Shown: one piece after another, positions 9,255 to 19,247 of the stretch
How positions within the stretch are numbered: the first letter of the stretch is position 1
How the letters are laid out: each line of letters opens with the position of its first letter
Assembly: GCA_017695115.1 (NCBI GenBank)
Contig: JADILV010000079.1
Coordinates: forward strand, 1 to 64,000
Direction: 5' to 3'
Length of the DNA stretch: 64,000 nucleotides
Origin: Candidatus Cryptobacteroides avicola
GTDB lineage: Bacteria > Bacteroidota > Bacteroidia > Bacteroidales > UBA932
Position numbers and translations under genes: made by a program
Notes under the pieces: generated by a model
What the model saw: the letters and a program-made list of their open reading frames with translations, nothing else
Told to the model about the DNA's origin: nothing
The model's database searches: none

Positions 9255-10178
9255 CTATTCGTGCAAGTCCCGGGACCTCAAATACTTCAGAAGATATTCA
9301 GCCCTGTCTGTCTGGATGATCCTTGCACCCAGAGTGTCAATGAGATAACCATAAGCCGCGTCAGGATCTTCCAGAGCCATATCGTCATCATGTCCACCAC
9401 ACAGGGTATCCCAGAGCGTGTTGTACCATATCAGTGCCTTGTCTTTCAGGACTGTCCGCATCAGAAGAGGAAGTTCTGCTTTATTGCCGTCGGCATATAC
9501 AAGTTCATATGCGGCAGGCTTCAGATCCTTTATATAGTCCGTCATCAATTCCGAAGCATTGTCCTTATCCAGATTCACCACAGGCATATAAATGACTTCA
9601 TCCAGATATCCGCCATAGAAAGAGATCACTTCGGATGCCGGTCTGCTGCCTTTCATAATGACCTGCCTGGTTGTTCCTGTCTTTTCCAGGACAGGCATGA
9701 CAAGGTCGAAGTAACGGTCAGCCTTATCCAGATTAACAAGCACTTTCCCTTTAGCCGCCAGCATGGCTTCCTCAAGCGTAGGGACAGAATGCATGGTCCG
9801 TATTCCGCATCCGTTTTTCAATTTGAGCGTCCTGATTGAATCCAATGTCCATTCCTGCACTTTACCTTTTCCTGTAGTGGTCCGGTCGAGTTTCGAGTCA
9901 TGCATGACTATGAGTACACTGTCTTTTGTCATCTGCAGATCCAGTTCTACGACATCTACCCCTGTTTCAATTGAATGCTCGATTGCAGCTATGGAGTTTT
10001 CAGGAGCGAAACGCCAGTCTCCGCGATGCGCCACTACGAATACGGATGATGTATCTCCTGAAAGGAGTCTTTCCCTGAGGATTTCCGCCCTTGACTCCCG
10101 TCCGTTTTCCTTTATGGAACCTGTGCACCCGGCTATAGCCAGGAGCACAGACAAAACAAATACAAGCTTTTTCATCAT
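9255..10178 (-). CDS. Glycerophosphodiester phosphodiesterase (lipoprotein)
   Basis: 'VFVVAHRGDWRFAPENSIAAIEHSIETGVDVVELDLQMTKDSVLIVMHDSKLDRTTTGKGKV'; lipobox AIAGC. Confidence 0.93.
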   Translation of the reverse strand: MMKKLVFVLSVLLAIAGCTGSIKENGRESRAEILRERLLSGDTSSVFVVAHRGDWRFAPENSIAAIEHSIETGVDVVELDLQMTKDSVLIVMHDSKLDRTTTGKGKVQEWTLDSIRTLKLKNGCGIRTMHSVPTLEEAMLAAKGKVLVNLDKADRYFDLVMPVLEKTGTTRQVIMKGSRPASEVISFYGGYLDEVIYMPVVNLDKDNASELMTDYIKDLKPAAYELVYADGNKAELPLLMRTVLKDKALIWYNTLWDTLCGGHDDDMALEDPDAAYGYLIDTLGARIIQTDRAEYLLKYLRSRDLHE

Positions 10179-11200
10179 TATTGCAGTTTTCCGTCTTTCC
10201 AGATGAGCCGTTCACCCCAGAAAGGCATATAAGTATTTTCACAATCAAGCAATGAAGCCCTAGTCAACCCTTGTTCAAGCGTCCATCTTGAAGAGTCAGG
10301 ATCAGAATGGGACAGTTCCAGTATATGGGACAGCAGGACATAGTCCGGTTCAAATACTTTCCCTATAACATTGTTTTCTGTCAATTCGTTAGGGGCATAG
10401 CGTGGTATATATACATCAATCCCGCTGTCTTTCACGCTTTCATACTGTTCAGGCAGGAAGTTCGAGTCTCCTGAATGCATCAGGATAAAATGTCCCGTTT
10501 CCTCTCCACAATCTATCCTGAATACAGTGACAGGGACATTCGAGTCTCCGTTATTGTGGTTTGTAATGAAAGAGTGTATCGAGAAACTCCCTATCGAGTA
10601 ATCGGCGGCCGTTGATGAAGTATAAGCATATCCGGGCCTTTCCAGATAGTTGGTAAGGACAGGCTTGTCAGCTTCAAGCATGGCATCCGCAAGAGCATCG
10701 CACCGATGGTCCTGATGCACGTGTGTAGATGCGTAGAAATCAAGATATGGAGCGAGTTCCGCGCCTCTGCGATGATAGATATCTATCCCGAAGCATCCTG
10801 TCGGGGTCTTGACTACATATCCCATGTTGTATAGCATCCAGATATGTACTTCCCCTGCACCAGGGGTTTCATTGGCTATCCCTTCCAGCACCCGGTCGAA
10901 AGCTGCATCGTAGCATGCGAGGATGTCATTGTATTTCACAAGAGAACCGGCAAGCCACATGTCACCTTCCATGAACCTTGAAAAGGTCATGCTTGCACAT
11001 GTGTCAGCATAGGACTGCACCTTGTTGAACAGGTCCCGTCTTGAGCCGGTCACATCCAACGGGGATGTCTGCCATAATGATTCCATAGTTGCCGGTGCCT
11101 GGCTGGACTGACGCTCCGGCACCGTCCAGTCAACTTCATTCTTGTCGCATGCGGCCAGCATGGAAACCACTGCCGCAGCATATAATAGCTTCAATTTCAT
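10178..11200 (-). CDS. MBL-fold metallohydrolase lipoprotein
   Basis: Lipobox SMLAAC; 'FYASTHVHQDHRCDALADAML', 'HFILMHSGDSNFL'. Confidence 0.8.
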   Translation of the reverse strand: MKLKLLYAAAVVSMLAACDKNEVDWTVPERQSSQAPATMESLWQTSPLDVTGSRRDLFNKVQSYADTCASMTFSRFMEGDMWLAGSLVKYNDILACYDAAFDRVLEGIANETPGAGEVHIWMLYNMGYVVKTPTGCFGIDIYHRRGAELAPYLDFYASTHVHQDHRCDALADAMLEADKPVLTNYLERPGYAYTSSTAADYSIGSFSIHSFITNHNNGDSNVPVTVFRIDCGEETGHFILMHSGDSNFLPEQYESVKDSGIDVYIPRYAPNELTENNVIGKVFEPDYVLLSHILELSHSDPDSSRWTLEQGLTRASLLDCENTYMPFWGERLIWKDGKLQ

Positions 11201-11227
11201 TTTCTTTTACTTTTAAATATTCCCGGT

Positions 11228-13171
11228 TTATTTTAACGAATTGGTCCCTTGCCGGTTATATCCTCTCATAGGCCATCCTTCAGTTGCGAGGCCGGTTTTG
11301 ATGTCGTATGTTGCAACGGAACCGTTAAGTCCATAATATACACGTCTGTCAGGACCGATTGAAACAGGACTCATCGTCTGGGCACCGATATTGGTTACGA
11401 CATTGCGGCTGCCGGTCTTATCGAATGACAGAAGATTGAACGGTGAGGCATATTGTGATATGTATGCCTTTCCGTCAGCACCCAATGCAAATCCGGAGTA
11501 TATGTAATTCTTGTCTGCCTCATCTGTCCATACAAGACTGCCGTTCTTGTCAACGGCAAACAGGTAACCGCTCTTTTCACAGAAATACACTGTCCCGTCT
11601 GCATCCACTACAGGATGATAGCAGTCATTGGATGCCGTTTTGTACTGCCATAACCGGGAACCGTCTGCCGTATTCAGTGCTACGCAGCCGCCTTTGCCTT
11701 TCAGTACGGCATAAAGGATGTCTCCCACGATTGCCAGAGAACCGCCGCGTTCCGTAACGCTGTATGCTGTCTCGCTTGCCCATTTGAGAGTCCCTGACCC
11801 GGTGTACGCCCATATCCCTTTGGATGTTCCTATATAGACCGTCCCGTCTGCGTCAACTGCTACTCCTGCGGAATTCCCGTCAAGAGCCGCACTCCATTTC
11901 CTGGTTCCTGATGCCGCATCGAATGCCGCAAAATTGCCTTTGTCGGCAAGGACGTAGACCATGCCGTCTGATGTAACGGCAGGACTGGCCTTGACGGCAG
12001 CACCCATAGACGCTTTCCATTTCATGTTCCCTGAAGAAGAAACAGCATAGAATGAACCGTCACCGTCTTCCGTTCCGAAATATACTGTCCCGTCCGGTCC
12101 TACAGCCGGGCCGGCCCCGTATGTGGCTGCGGAAGTCGCGTATTCCCATATCTTCTCCCCGGTAACTGAACTTATTGCCAGCAGTTTCTTGTCTGTCTGG
12201 GACAATGTATAGAATGTCTGTCCATCATGTGAGAACACTATGTTGGACGCTTTCTGATAACCGGTGCCTGTCACTGTCATCCATGCAAACGGCTCGACAG
12301 TGATGGCTATATCCGCTGACTCTGTACTGCCGCTATCATAAGTGACCGTCAGTGAGACATCATATTTCCCCGTGTCTGTAAACAGATGCGTCGCTGTCAT
12401 GTCTGAAGACGTGCAGCCGTCCTTGAAGTCCCAAAGCACTGACGTTATTTCCCCCTGGACAAAGTATGCCGGATTGTATTCGAATGTGCAGAGCTGGAAC
12501 TGGCGTAGAGAAGTGGAAGTGACTGTTATAGGGTCTATTTCACCAGGAACTGCAGTCGCTGTGACCGCTTCAGACTCTCCGTGTCCGTATACGCATGTCA
12601 ATGTGAATGTATATTCCGTCCCGTTTGCAAGACCTTCTACCAGGCAGCTTGTCTCGTCCGACAACACTTCTTCTGTCTTTATCTCAGAGTCTCCGGCAGT
12701 AACGGATATGCTGTATTTGTACTCGAGCCGGGTTTCTGGGGCAGTCCATGAGAGGAATACGCGGCTGTCTCCGGCCATTGCCTTAAGCCCTGATGCCGGG
12801 ATACGTGTTGATTTCGGCGTACATACTGCGGTGACTTTCATGGAGAGCCCGTCTTCGTATCTGGCCTGCACTGCAAATGTATATGCACAGTCATTGGTGA
12901 GCCCGTCTACCAGCAGTTCATGAATGGCCGGCCCGACAGTTTTTGTCCCGCCGGAAATTTCAGGGTCATCAGCTGTCCAGTTCACAAGGTACTCTATAGG
13001 GTCAGGCTTACCCTCCTGGGATGCCCAGGCGACTGTCGCGCATTCGTCACCGGCCGTAGCGGTCACTTCCGCCACCTGGAACAAATTGAACGAAGCTTCT
13101 TTGAGGTCTTCCGTGCAGGCCGCCATAAACAAGGTTAAACCTGCAGATAAGCAAATCAATATTCTTTTCAT
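11228..13171 (-). CDS. Surface lipoprotein: two FN3-like repeats, PKD-like domain, PQQ-type beta-propeller
   Basis: Lipobox FMAAC; FN3-like segments; 'SVLWDFKDGCTSSDMTATHLFTDTGKYDVSLTVTYDSG' (PKD); repeated 'GPDGTVYFGT' / 'DADGTVYIGT' propeller blades. Confidence 0.75.
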   Translation of the reverse strand: MKRILICLSAGLTLFMAACTEDLKEASFNLFQVAEVTATAGDECATVAWASQEGKPDPIEYLVNWTADDPEISGGTKTVGPAIHELLVDGLTNDCAYTFAVQARYEDGLSMKVTAVCTPKSTRIPASGLKAMAGDSRVFLSWTAPETRLEYKYSISVTAGDSEIKTEEVLSDETSCLVEGLANGTEYTFTLTCVYGHGESEAVTATAVPGEIDPITVTSTSLRQFQLCTFEYNPAYFVQGEITSVLWDFKDGCTSSDMTATHLFTDTGKYDVSLTVTYDSGSTESADIAITVEPFAWMTVTGTGYQKASNIVFSHDGQTFYTLSQTDKKLLAISSVTGEKIWEYATSAATYGAGPAVGPDGTVYFGTEDGDGSFYAVSSSGNMKWKASMGAAVKASPAVTSDGMVYVLADKGNFAAFDAASGTRKWSAALDGNSAGVAVDADGTVYIGTSKGIWAYTGSGTLKWASETAYSVTERGGSLAIVGDILYAVLKGKGGCVALNTADGSRLWQYKTASNDCYHPVVDADGTVYFCEKSGYLFAVDKNGSLVWTDEADKNYIYSGFALGADGKAYISQYASPFNLLSFDKTGSRNVVTNIGAQTMSPVSIGPDRRVYYGLNGSVATYDIKTGLATEGWPMRGYNRQGTNSLK

Positions 13172-13194
13172 TGTATGTCCTGTCTAATCATTCA

Positions 13195-14589
13195 TCAATA
13201 ACCCGGATTCTGCCACAGCAGAGAAGGGTCGTTTATTCTTTCAAGTTCTGTCGTAGGGATAGGATACAGGAGCTGCCAATTCTGTATGGCATGCCCTTCC
13301 GATGCTATTGCTTCAGCTGCATACCCCATCCTTACAAGATCGAACCAGCGCTGCCCTTCATACGGGAATTCTTTCTGCCTTTCAAGGCAGACGGCCCTGC
13401 GGAAAGAGTCCTGGTCAGGGATGTCCGTTATATTCAAAGGATCAAGACCGGCACGTGTGTGCACCTGGTTCAGGACTGACATCGCCGGTGAATCCTGGCT
13501 GGCATCGTATCCGATTTCATTCAGGGCTTCCGCATACATGAGAAGGACATCGGCATAGCGCAGAAGAATCTGGTCGTTACCGTACTGTTTCGTAGTCGCA
13601 TCCGGAGTATCCATGAACTTGCGCATCAGACACAGATTCACACCTGGTACCTGTACGTATTCAATAAGTGGTTTACGGGCATCGTTGTCCTCATACAAAG
13701 ACTGCAGGACCGGAGTCTGTCCGGAATTGTCCGTAAGGTTGGTAATGGAGAACCATGCCCCATGACCTTCCCCGACCACTTCCTTATTGAAGCGGACAGC
13801 GAATATTATTTCACTGTTCATCTTGTTGTCTACATCAAACACATCTGCGACATTATCCAGAAGGCTGTACTGTCCGATCAGGTCATCAAGGATTTCGGCA
13901 GCTTCCGAGGCGTGTCCGAAAGTGAGATAGACTTTCCCCAGCAGTGCTTTTGCGGCACCCATAGTGGCACGGCCTGTATCTTCTGCATTGTAGGAGTAAG
14001 GGAGCATTTCACCGTCGACAATCGCCCTCAGGTCCCCGGCAATAAGATCGTACATCTGCTGGTCGGAACTTCTGCCTATCCGAAGGGCTTCTGCGACTGT
14101 CACTACCTTTTTGGTCACAGGCACTCCGCTCCAGAGCCGGTACATGTTAAAATAAGTATATGCCCTGATGAAAAGGGCTTCGCCTTTGTACTGGGCTTTC
14201 AATGTTTCATCTATGTCCGCACCGTCTATACGGTCAAGGACCATGTTGCAACGATATACTCCGTTGTTGAAATTGGCCCAGGCGTCCTCGATGATTCCAT
14301 TGGAAGGGGTCTCCCTGAACTGGTCTATGTCATACCTGTCCTGCGTTCCGGCTGTCGGTGCGCTCAGATAAAGGTTGTCGCTGCGGTATTCGCACAGTTC
14401 CAGATAATAGTTGACCTGCCCCTGAAGTTTTGCGTAACACCCCTTGACAGCCACATCGAAATCATCGGCCGTCTTGAAAGTATTGTCCACCGGGACCTCA
14501 TAGTTCGGGCGCAGGTCGAAGAAATCTTCACCGCACGACACCAGTGTGAATATGGCCAGCACCGGCAATATCTGTTTTATCTTTTTCAT
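13195..14589 (-). CDS. SusD/RagB family nutrient-binding lipoprotein
   Basis: 'EALFIRAYTYFNMYRLWSGVPV', 'YADVLLMYAEALNEIG', 'ERQKEFPYEGQRWFDLVRMG'. Confidence 0.95.
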   Translation of the reverse strand: MKKIKQILPVLAIFTLVSCGEDFFDLRPNYEVPVDNTFKTADDFDVAVKGCYAKLQGQVNYYLELCEYRSDNLYLSAPTAGTQDRYDIDQFRETPSNGIIEDAWANFNNGVYRCNMVLDRIDGADIDETLKAQYKGEALFIRAYTYFNMYRLWSGVPVTKKVVTVAEALRIGRSSDQQMYDLIAGDLRAIVDGEMLPYSYNAEDTGRATMGAAKALLGKVYLTFGHASEAAEILDDLIGQYSLLDNVADVFDVDNKMNSEIIFAVRFNKEVVGEGHGAWFSITNLTDNSGQTPVLQSLYEDNDARKPLIEYVQVPGVNLCLMRKFMDTPDATTKQYGNDQILLRYADVLLMYAEALNEIGYDASQDSPAMSVLNQVHTRAGLDPLNITDIPDQDSFRRAVCLERQKEFPYEGQRWFDLVRMGYAAEAIASEGHAIQNWQLLYPIPTTELERINDPSLLWQNPGY

Positions 14590-14602
14590 TGTATGTCCTC
14601 TT

Positions 14603-17600
14603 TTAGAATGTGATATTCAATCCTACCATATATGTCCTGGCCAACGGGTAAGTTCCGTAATCCTCTCCCGGAGTAAGGGCACTCGTGCTGCCGCTCACTT
14701 CCGGATTATAGCCTGAATATTCAGTCCATGTGAAAAGATTCTGTGCGGACAGGTAGACACGCAGTTTCTGTACGAAGAACTTCTTTGTCCATTTCTGAGG
14801 CAGGGTATATCCGAGAGCTATATTCTGCAGCCTGAGATAAGACCCGTCCTCGATATGCCATGTAGATGTACGGGAATTGTTTCCGGTCTGCTTGCGGTTT
14901 GCCCTGTTTGTATTGCCATCACCTATGTCGGACGGACTCTTCCATCTGTAGAAGGCGGCCGTCGTGCCGTTGGTGTTACCTTCCATATTGTCAAGATAAC
15001 GGCGGTTAAGGTTCAGGATCTCATTGCCGTAGACACCCTGGAAAGCTATCGCGAAGTCGATGCCTTTATATGCGAATGTTCCACCGAACCCGTATGTGAA
15101 ATCAGGCATATAGTTCCCTACTATCGTGCGGTCTTTCTCAAGATTTATCTCCCCGTCACCGTCGATGTCAACGAAACGGAAGTCTCCCGGACGCGCATTC
15201 GACACATGAGGGTACGCCATGAGGTCTTCCTCATTACGGAAAATGCCGTCCTGGACAAGCAGATAATATGACCCAATCGGTTCCCCGACTTGCGTGATAT
15301 AGTAGGCATGGTCTACGCTGCCGGATTTGATGATCGGCGTGTCGTTCGCCCCGAGTGCCTTGACCTCATTGGTATTCTTCGCCCAGTTGGCATTCAGGGA
15401 ATAGCTTATGCCGTTGGCGAATGAATGTGCCGAAGTGGCAGAAAGTTCCCATCCCCGGTTATTCACTTTTCCGATATTCATGAGTGTAGTGCTGTAACCC
15501 GTCAGGTGAGGGATCGGCACTTCAAGAAGCATGTCGGTAGTATTCGCATAATAGTATTCCGCAGTAAGGCCGAAATACCCGTTCAATACATTCAGGTCGA
15601 TACCGACATTGAACATGGATGTCTTTTCCCATGTAAGGTCAGGGTTGGCGACATCGGAAGGTCTGTAACCGTTTACAAGAGAACCGCTGCCTGTCCCCAG
15701 GATATAGTCATCCGTCCCCATTGTGGCAAGATGGCGGTAGTTGCCTATCTGGAAATTACCTGTCTGCCCGTAACTTGCCCTGAGTTTGAGGTCACTGACC
15801 CATGAAAGGGCCGGGGTCTCTTTAAAAAAAGGTTCTCCGGATATGCGCCACGCGGCAGATGCCGACGGGAAAAATCCCCACCTGTTGTTCTTTCCGAAAC
15901 GGGATGAGCCGTCAGCACGTATGGCTGCCGAAAACATATATTTGCTCTTGTAGCTGTACTGGGCCCTGACTAGATAAGATGCCAGGGTCCATTGTTCGGT
16001 CCTGGAGTCTCCGTCGCTTACTATGCCTCCTCCTATAGTCTGGTTATGGTCATTCGGATAATCCGTAGCGGTTACATTTATGGTCTTGTATGTCTCTTTC
16101 TGGGCCGACTGCACAAGCACCGCATTCACTTTATGGTCTCCGAAAGTCCGGTCGTATGTGAACTGGTTCTCGATGATCCAGTTAAAGTAGAAACCGGATG
16201 AGGCGTATCCTTCAGGATTTGATTTCGCATCGTAGTAGTCCTTGCCTAAAAGAGGCAGTTCCGAAGAGCGGTACTTGTTGTCTATGGCTCCATAAAACGA
16301 GCCTCCCACAGAGGTCTGGAATGAGAGACCTTTCCAGATATCAAGGCCTATGAAAGCTCTTCCGGTCATGGCGATACGGTCAATGACCTCGGACTGAAGG
16401 GTCGCAAGTGCAACCGGGTTCAGGATTTCATTGTGCTGGTAGTCGTTGCCGATTCTCCAGTAGCCGTTCCCCTGGAAATTAAATGTGCCGTCAGAGTTAT
16501 AGACAGGCCATATCGGACAGGAAGTCAGCGCAGACTGGACTATACCGCCGGAACCGTATGATCCGGAAGCGTTCACCTTATTGGACTTTGAATATGACGG
16601 CGAGAAATTGACTCCATACCTGAATTTCTTCCATTTGCCGTCAAGATTAAGACGAAAAGAATATTTCTCGAAATCGGAGTTGATGATTATTCCTTCTTTG
16701 TAGTAGTAATTGCCAGAAATGAAAAAGTTGACATTCTCCCCGCTCCGGGAAATGGATATGTTATGGCTTGTCGTGGACGCGGTACGGAAGATGGCGTCCT
16801 GCCAGTCTGTATCCGTGAGGCCGGGTTCTCCATTGAGGTACGGGATGAGTTCCACGGGATAGTTCATGAAAGACTCCGGACGGTCTCCGTTAGGAGCAGT
16901 GCCGCCGGGATTGAGGTCAAGGTATGCCGCATCATGTGCTTCCTTCGATACCTGGGCATACTGGTAGGCATTCATAAGGTCGATTTTCTTTGAAACCTGC
17001 TCTATCCCATAGTAGCCGTCATAAGCGACCTGAAGATTATCGGACAGCCCTTTCTTTGTGGTTATAAGTATGACACCGTTCGATCCCCGTGAACCGTAGA
17101 TTGCGGCGGAGGAGGCGTCCTTAAGGACTTCCATTGACTCTATGTCATTTGAATTAAGGTTGTTCAGACCGTTCTCCATCGGGACTCCGTCAACGATATA
17201 AAGAGGGTCGTTGCCGGCAGTGGCGGAACTGATACCACGGACACGGACCATCACACTTCCTTCCGGGTCTCCGCTCGTCTGCATGACCTGTACTCCAGGC
17301 ATTTTTCCGGCCATCGACTGGCGGAAGTCGGAAATAGGCTGGTTCGCGATATCCTCGGACTTGATTGAGGATATCGCCGTGGAGAGATCCCGTTTGTTGA
17401 CGACACCATAACCAATCGCCACTGCGCTTTCAAGGACGATGGAATCGTCTTTCAGGATGATGTTGAAAGTGGTTCTGTTGCCTACAGCCACTTCCTGTGT
17501 CTCATAACCTATACTTGAAAAAACCAGTATATTGCCGGGGGAAGCGCTGATGCTGAACAGGCCGTCAAGATCAGTGGTGGTCCCGGCGGTCGTGCCCTTG

Positions 17601-18001
17601 ACAAGGACTGCGACTCCGGGAACCGGCTGCTCCGAGGCGTCAACGACTTTACCGCTGAGGGACACCGGTGCCGGTCCCTCTGAAATGATGATGGTATTGC
17701 CTTCTATCGTGTACTTGACATTCAGAGGGACAAAAAGAAGTTCGCATACCTCCTGTACCGTCTTTTCTATGGCCTGGATGCTTGTTTCCCTGGTGACATC
17801 GACACCTTTGTTTACAAAAAGATATCTGGACTGTTCCTTGATTGATTCCATTATCTGCGACAACGGTGCATTCTCAAAGTCCAGAGACAGGAGACCTTCC
17901 CTCTGCTGGGATGCGCTTGCCTGATGGATGCCAGTGACAGTTACAGCCATCAGGAAAAGCAATCTACAGAAAAAATTGTAGAATACCTTTTTTTTATTCA
18001 T
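14603..18001 (-). CDS. SusC/RagA TonB-linked outer membrane protein with N-terminal STN domain
   Basis: STN-like 'LSLDFENAPLSQIMESIKEQSRYLFVNKG', carboxypeptidase-like domain, plug 'DPLYIVDGVPMENGLNNLNSNDIESMEVLKDASSAAIYGSRGSNGVILITTKKG'. Confidence 0.97.
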   Translation of the reverse strand: MNKKKVFYNFFCRLLFLMAVTVTGIHQASASQQREGLLSLDFENAPLSQIMESIKEQSRYLFVNKGVDVTRETSIQAIEKTVQEVCELLFVPLNVKYTIEGNTIIISEGPAPVSLSGKVVDASEQPVPGVAVLVKGTTAGTTTDLDGLFSISASPGNILVFSSIGYETQEVAVGNRTTFNIILKDDSIVLESAVAIGYGVVNKRDLSTAISSIKSEDIANQPISDFRQSMAGKMPGVQVMQTSGDPEGSVMVRVRGISSATAGNDPLYIVDGVPMENGLNNLNSNDIESMEVLKDASSAAIYGSRGSNGVILITTKKGLSDNLQVAYDGYYGIEQVSKKIDLMNAYQYAQVSKEAHDAAYLDLNPGGTAPNGDRPESFMNYPVELIPYLNGEPGLTDTDWQDAIFRTASTTSHNISISRSGENVNFFISGNYYYKEGIIINSDFEKYSFRLNLDGKWKKFRYGVNFSPSYSKSNKVNASGSYGSGGIVQSALTSCPIWPVYNSDGTFNFQGNGYWRIGNDYQHNEILNPVALATLQSEVIDRIAMTGRAFIGLDIWKGLSFQTSVGGSFYGAIDNKYRSSELPLLGKDYYDAKSNPEGYASSGFYFNWIIENQFTYDRTFGDHKVNAVLVQSAQKETYKTINVTATDYPNDHNQTIGGGIVSDGDSRTEQWTLASYLVRAQYSYKSKYMFSAAIRADGSSRFGKNNRWGFFPSASAAWRISGEPFFKETPALSWVSDLKLRASYGQTGNFQIGNYRHLATMGTDDYILGTGSGSLVNGYRPSDVANPDLTWEKTSMFNVGIDLNVLNGYFGLTAEYYYANTTDMLLEVPIPHLTGYSTTLMNIGKVNNRGWELSATSAHSFANGISYSLNANWAKNTNEVKALGANDTPIIKSGSVDHAYYITQVGEPIGSYYLLVQDGIFRNEEDLMAYPHVSNARPGDFRFVDIDGDGEINLEKDRTIVGNYMPDFTYGFGGTFAYKGIDFAIAFQGVYGNEILNLNRRYLDNMEGNTNGTTAAFYRWKSPSDIGDGNTNRANRKQTGNNSRTSTWHIEDGSYLRLQNIALGYTLPQKWTKKFFVQKLRVYLSAQNLFTWTEYSGYNPEVSGSTSALTPGEDYGTYPLARTYMVGLNITF

Positions 18002-18008
18002 AAATTTG
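18001..18008 (+). promoter_or_regulatory. Candidate -7 box TAAATTTG, antisense to the susC start codon
   Basis: Exact TAnnTTTG match; a partial TTG at 17976-17978 lies 22 nt upstream. Confidence 0.35.
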
Positions 18009-18014
18009 TAAGAT

Positions 18015-18092
18015 TAATTGGTAATAAGTCGGATAGTGTTTTACGTCGGCTGTTACCCGCCTGCAGATGCCGTCAACATCTGCAGGCTTTTT
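18015..18092 (+). ncRNA. Candidate cis-antisense sRNA across the susC 5' leader (boundaries approximate)
   Basis: A -7-like box at 18001-18008 and an intrinsic terminator at 18059-18092 on the strand opposite susC. Confidence 0.35.
18059..18092 (+). terminator. Rho-independent terminator-like hairpin on the + strand
   Basis: GCCTGCAGATG-(ccgtcaa)-CATCTGCAGGC followed by TTTTT. Confidence 0.7.
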
Positions 18093-18164
18093 GTTCCTGC
18101 CGACAGCGGAAGTCTGTCTATGTCATAATTATCATGGTTTTAGTGTTATACTTCTGGATACAGG

Positions 18165-19142
18165 TCATCTGATATGGATTGTTCCGGTACTGTAGTCCTT
18201 GACATAGTCGAATTCGGCAACGTGCTGAAGGACTCTCAAGGCATTGTCGATCCCTTCAGATATACGTATTTCACCGCTCGTGCAGTTTATTTCAGGAATA
18301 TCCTGCCTGTCAATTATTATTTGTACGCTGAAGGCTTTTTCAAGCCTTTCCATCAGACTGTCGAAAGAAATTCCGGTAATGTTTATCAGGCCTTCAGGCC
18401 AATAAAGGGTCTGTGAATCAAGCCGGTCTTCAATGACAAAGCCGTCATCGGTAAGAGTTATGGTCTGGTCAGGAAACAGTATGTAGCTTTCGTCCGGACC
18501 GGAGGTGCCGGATACTTCTACCTTTCCGCTTATCAGAGAGGTTGAAAATATATTGCCCGATTCTTCGGCATGCACGTTGAATTCCGTCCCGAGAACATTT
18601 ATGTCGGCTGCAAATGTTTCCACTGTAAACGGATGCTCAGGATCATGGGTGACATGAAACAGCGCCTCTCCGTCAAGTTCAACTTTCCGCGTTTTCCCGT
18701 AAAAGATGGGTGGATAGGTCAATCTGGCACCTGAATTCAGATCAATGGATGTGCCGTCACTCAATGTCAATGACATCATCTTTCCTGCAGGGACTTCCAC
18801 GACCAGCATGTCTTCTGATATTGATTTTCTGCTGTAATGGTCAGTTATCAGTGCCGCAGCGACAACTGAAGCCGCCACGGCGGCAACTGCGGCAATATTC
18901 CTCAATAGATTTGAATGTCCGCTTCCTCTGTTTTTCTTCACGGGTATATTGAACGCCGCCGGATCCGTCGACATCAAAAGGCTCTCATATATGAAATGCG
19001 CATCCCTGAATGCCTTCCTGTTCTCCTCCGACTGTTCCAGCCATCGGCTTATGGCATCCTTCTCCTTGTCAGAGCACAGGCCCTGCATGTACTTCATCAA
19101 CAATGTATCATCTATCATCATAATATTGTTTCCCCCTTTCAA
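18165..19142 (-). CDS. FecR-family anti-sigma factor
   Basis: 'VVEVPAGKMMSLTLSDGTSIDLNSGARLTYPPIFYGKTRKVELDGEALFHVTHDPEHPFTVETFAADINVLGTEFNV'. Confidence 0.95.
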   Translation of the reverse strand: MKGGNNIMMIDDTLLMKYMQGLCSDKEKDAISRWLEQSEENRKAFRDAHFIYESLLMSTDPAAFNIPVKKNRGSGHSNLLRNIAAVAAVAASVVAAALITDHYSRKSISEDMLVVEVPAGKMMSLTLSDGTSIDLNSGARLTYPPIFYGKTRKVELDGEALFHVTHDPEHPFTVETFAADINVLGTEFNVHAEESGNIFSTSLISGKVEVSGTSGPDESYILFPDQTITLTDDGFVIEDRLDSQTLYWPEGLINITGISFDSLMERLEKAFSVQIIIDRQDIPEINCTSGEIRISEGIDNALRVLQHVAEFDYVKDYSTGTIHIR

Positions 19143-19247
19143 TTATATAAGACAATCAAGAACGACGGTTTTACAAAAAATTCATAGTTTTTTTTCATAA
19201 TCATTGATAAGATTGTGTAATTTTGGTGTGTTTAATCAAATTCTGCA

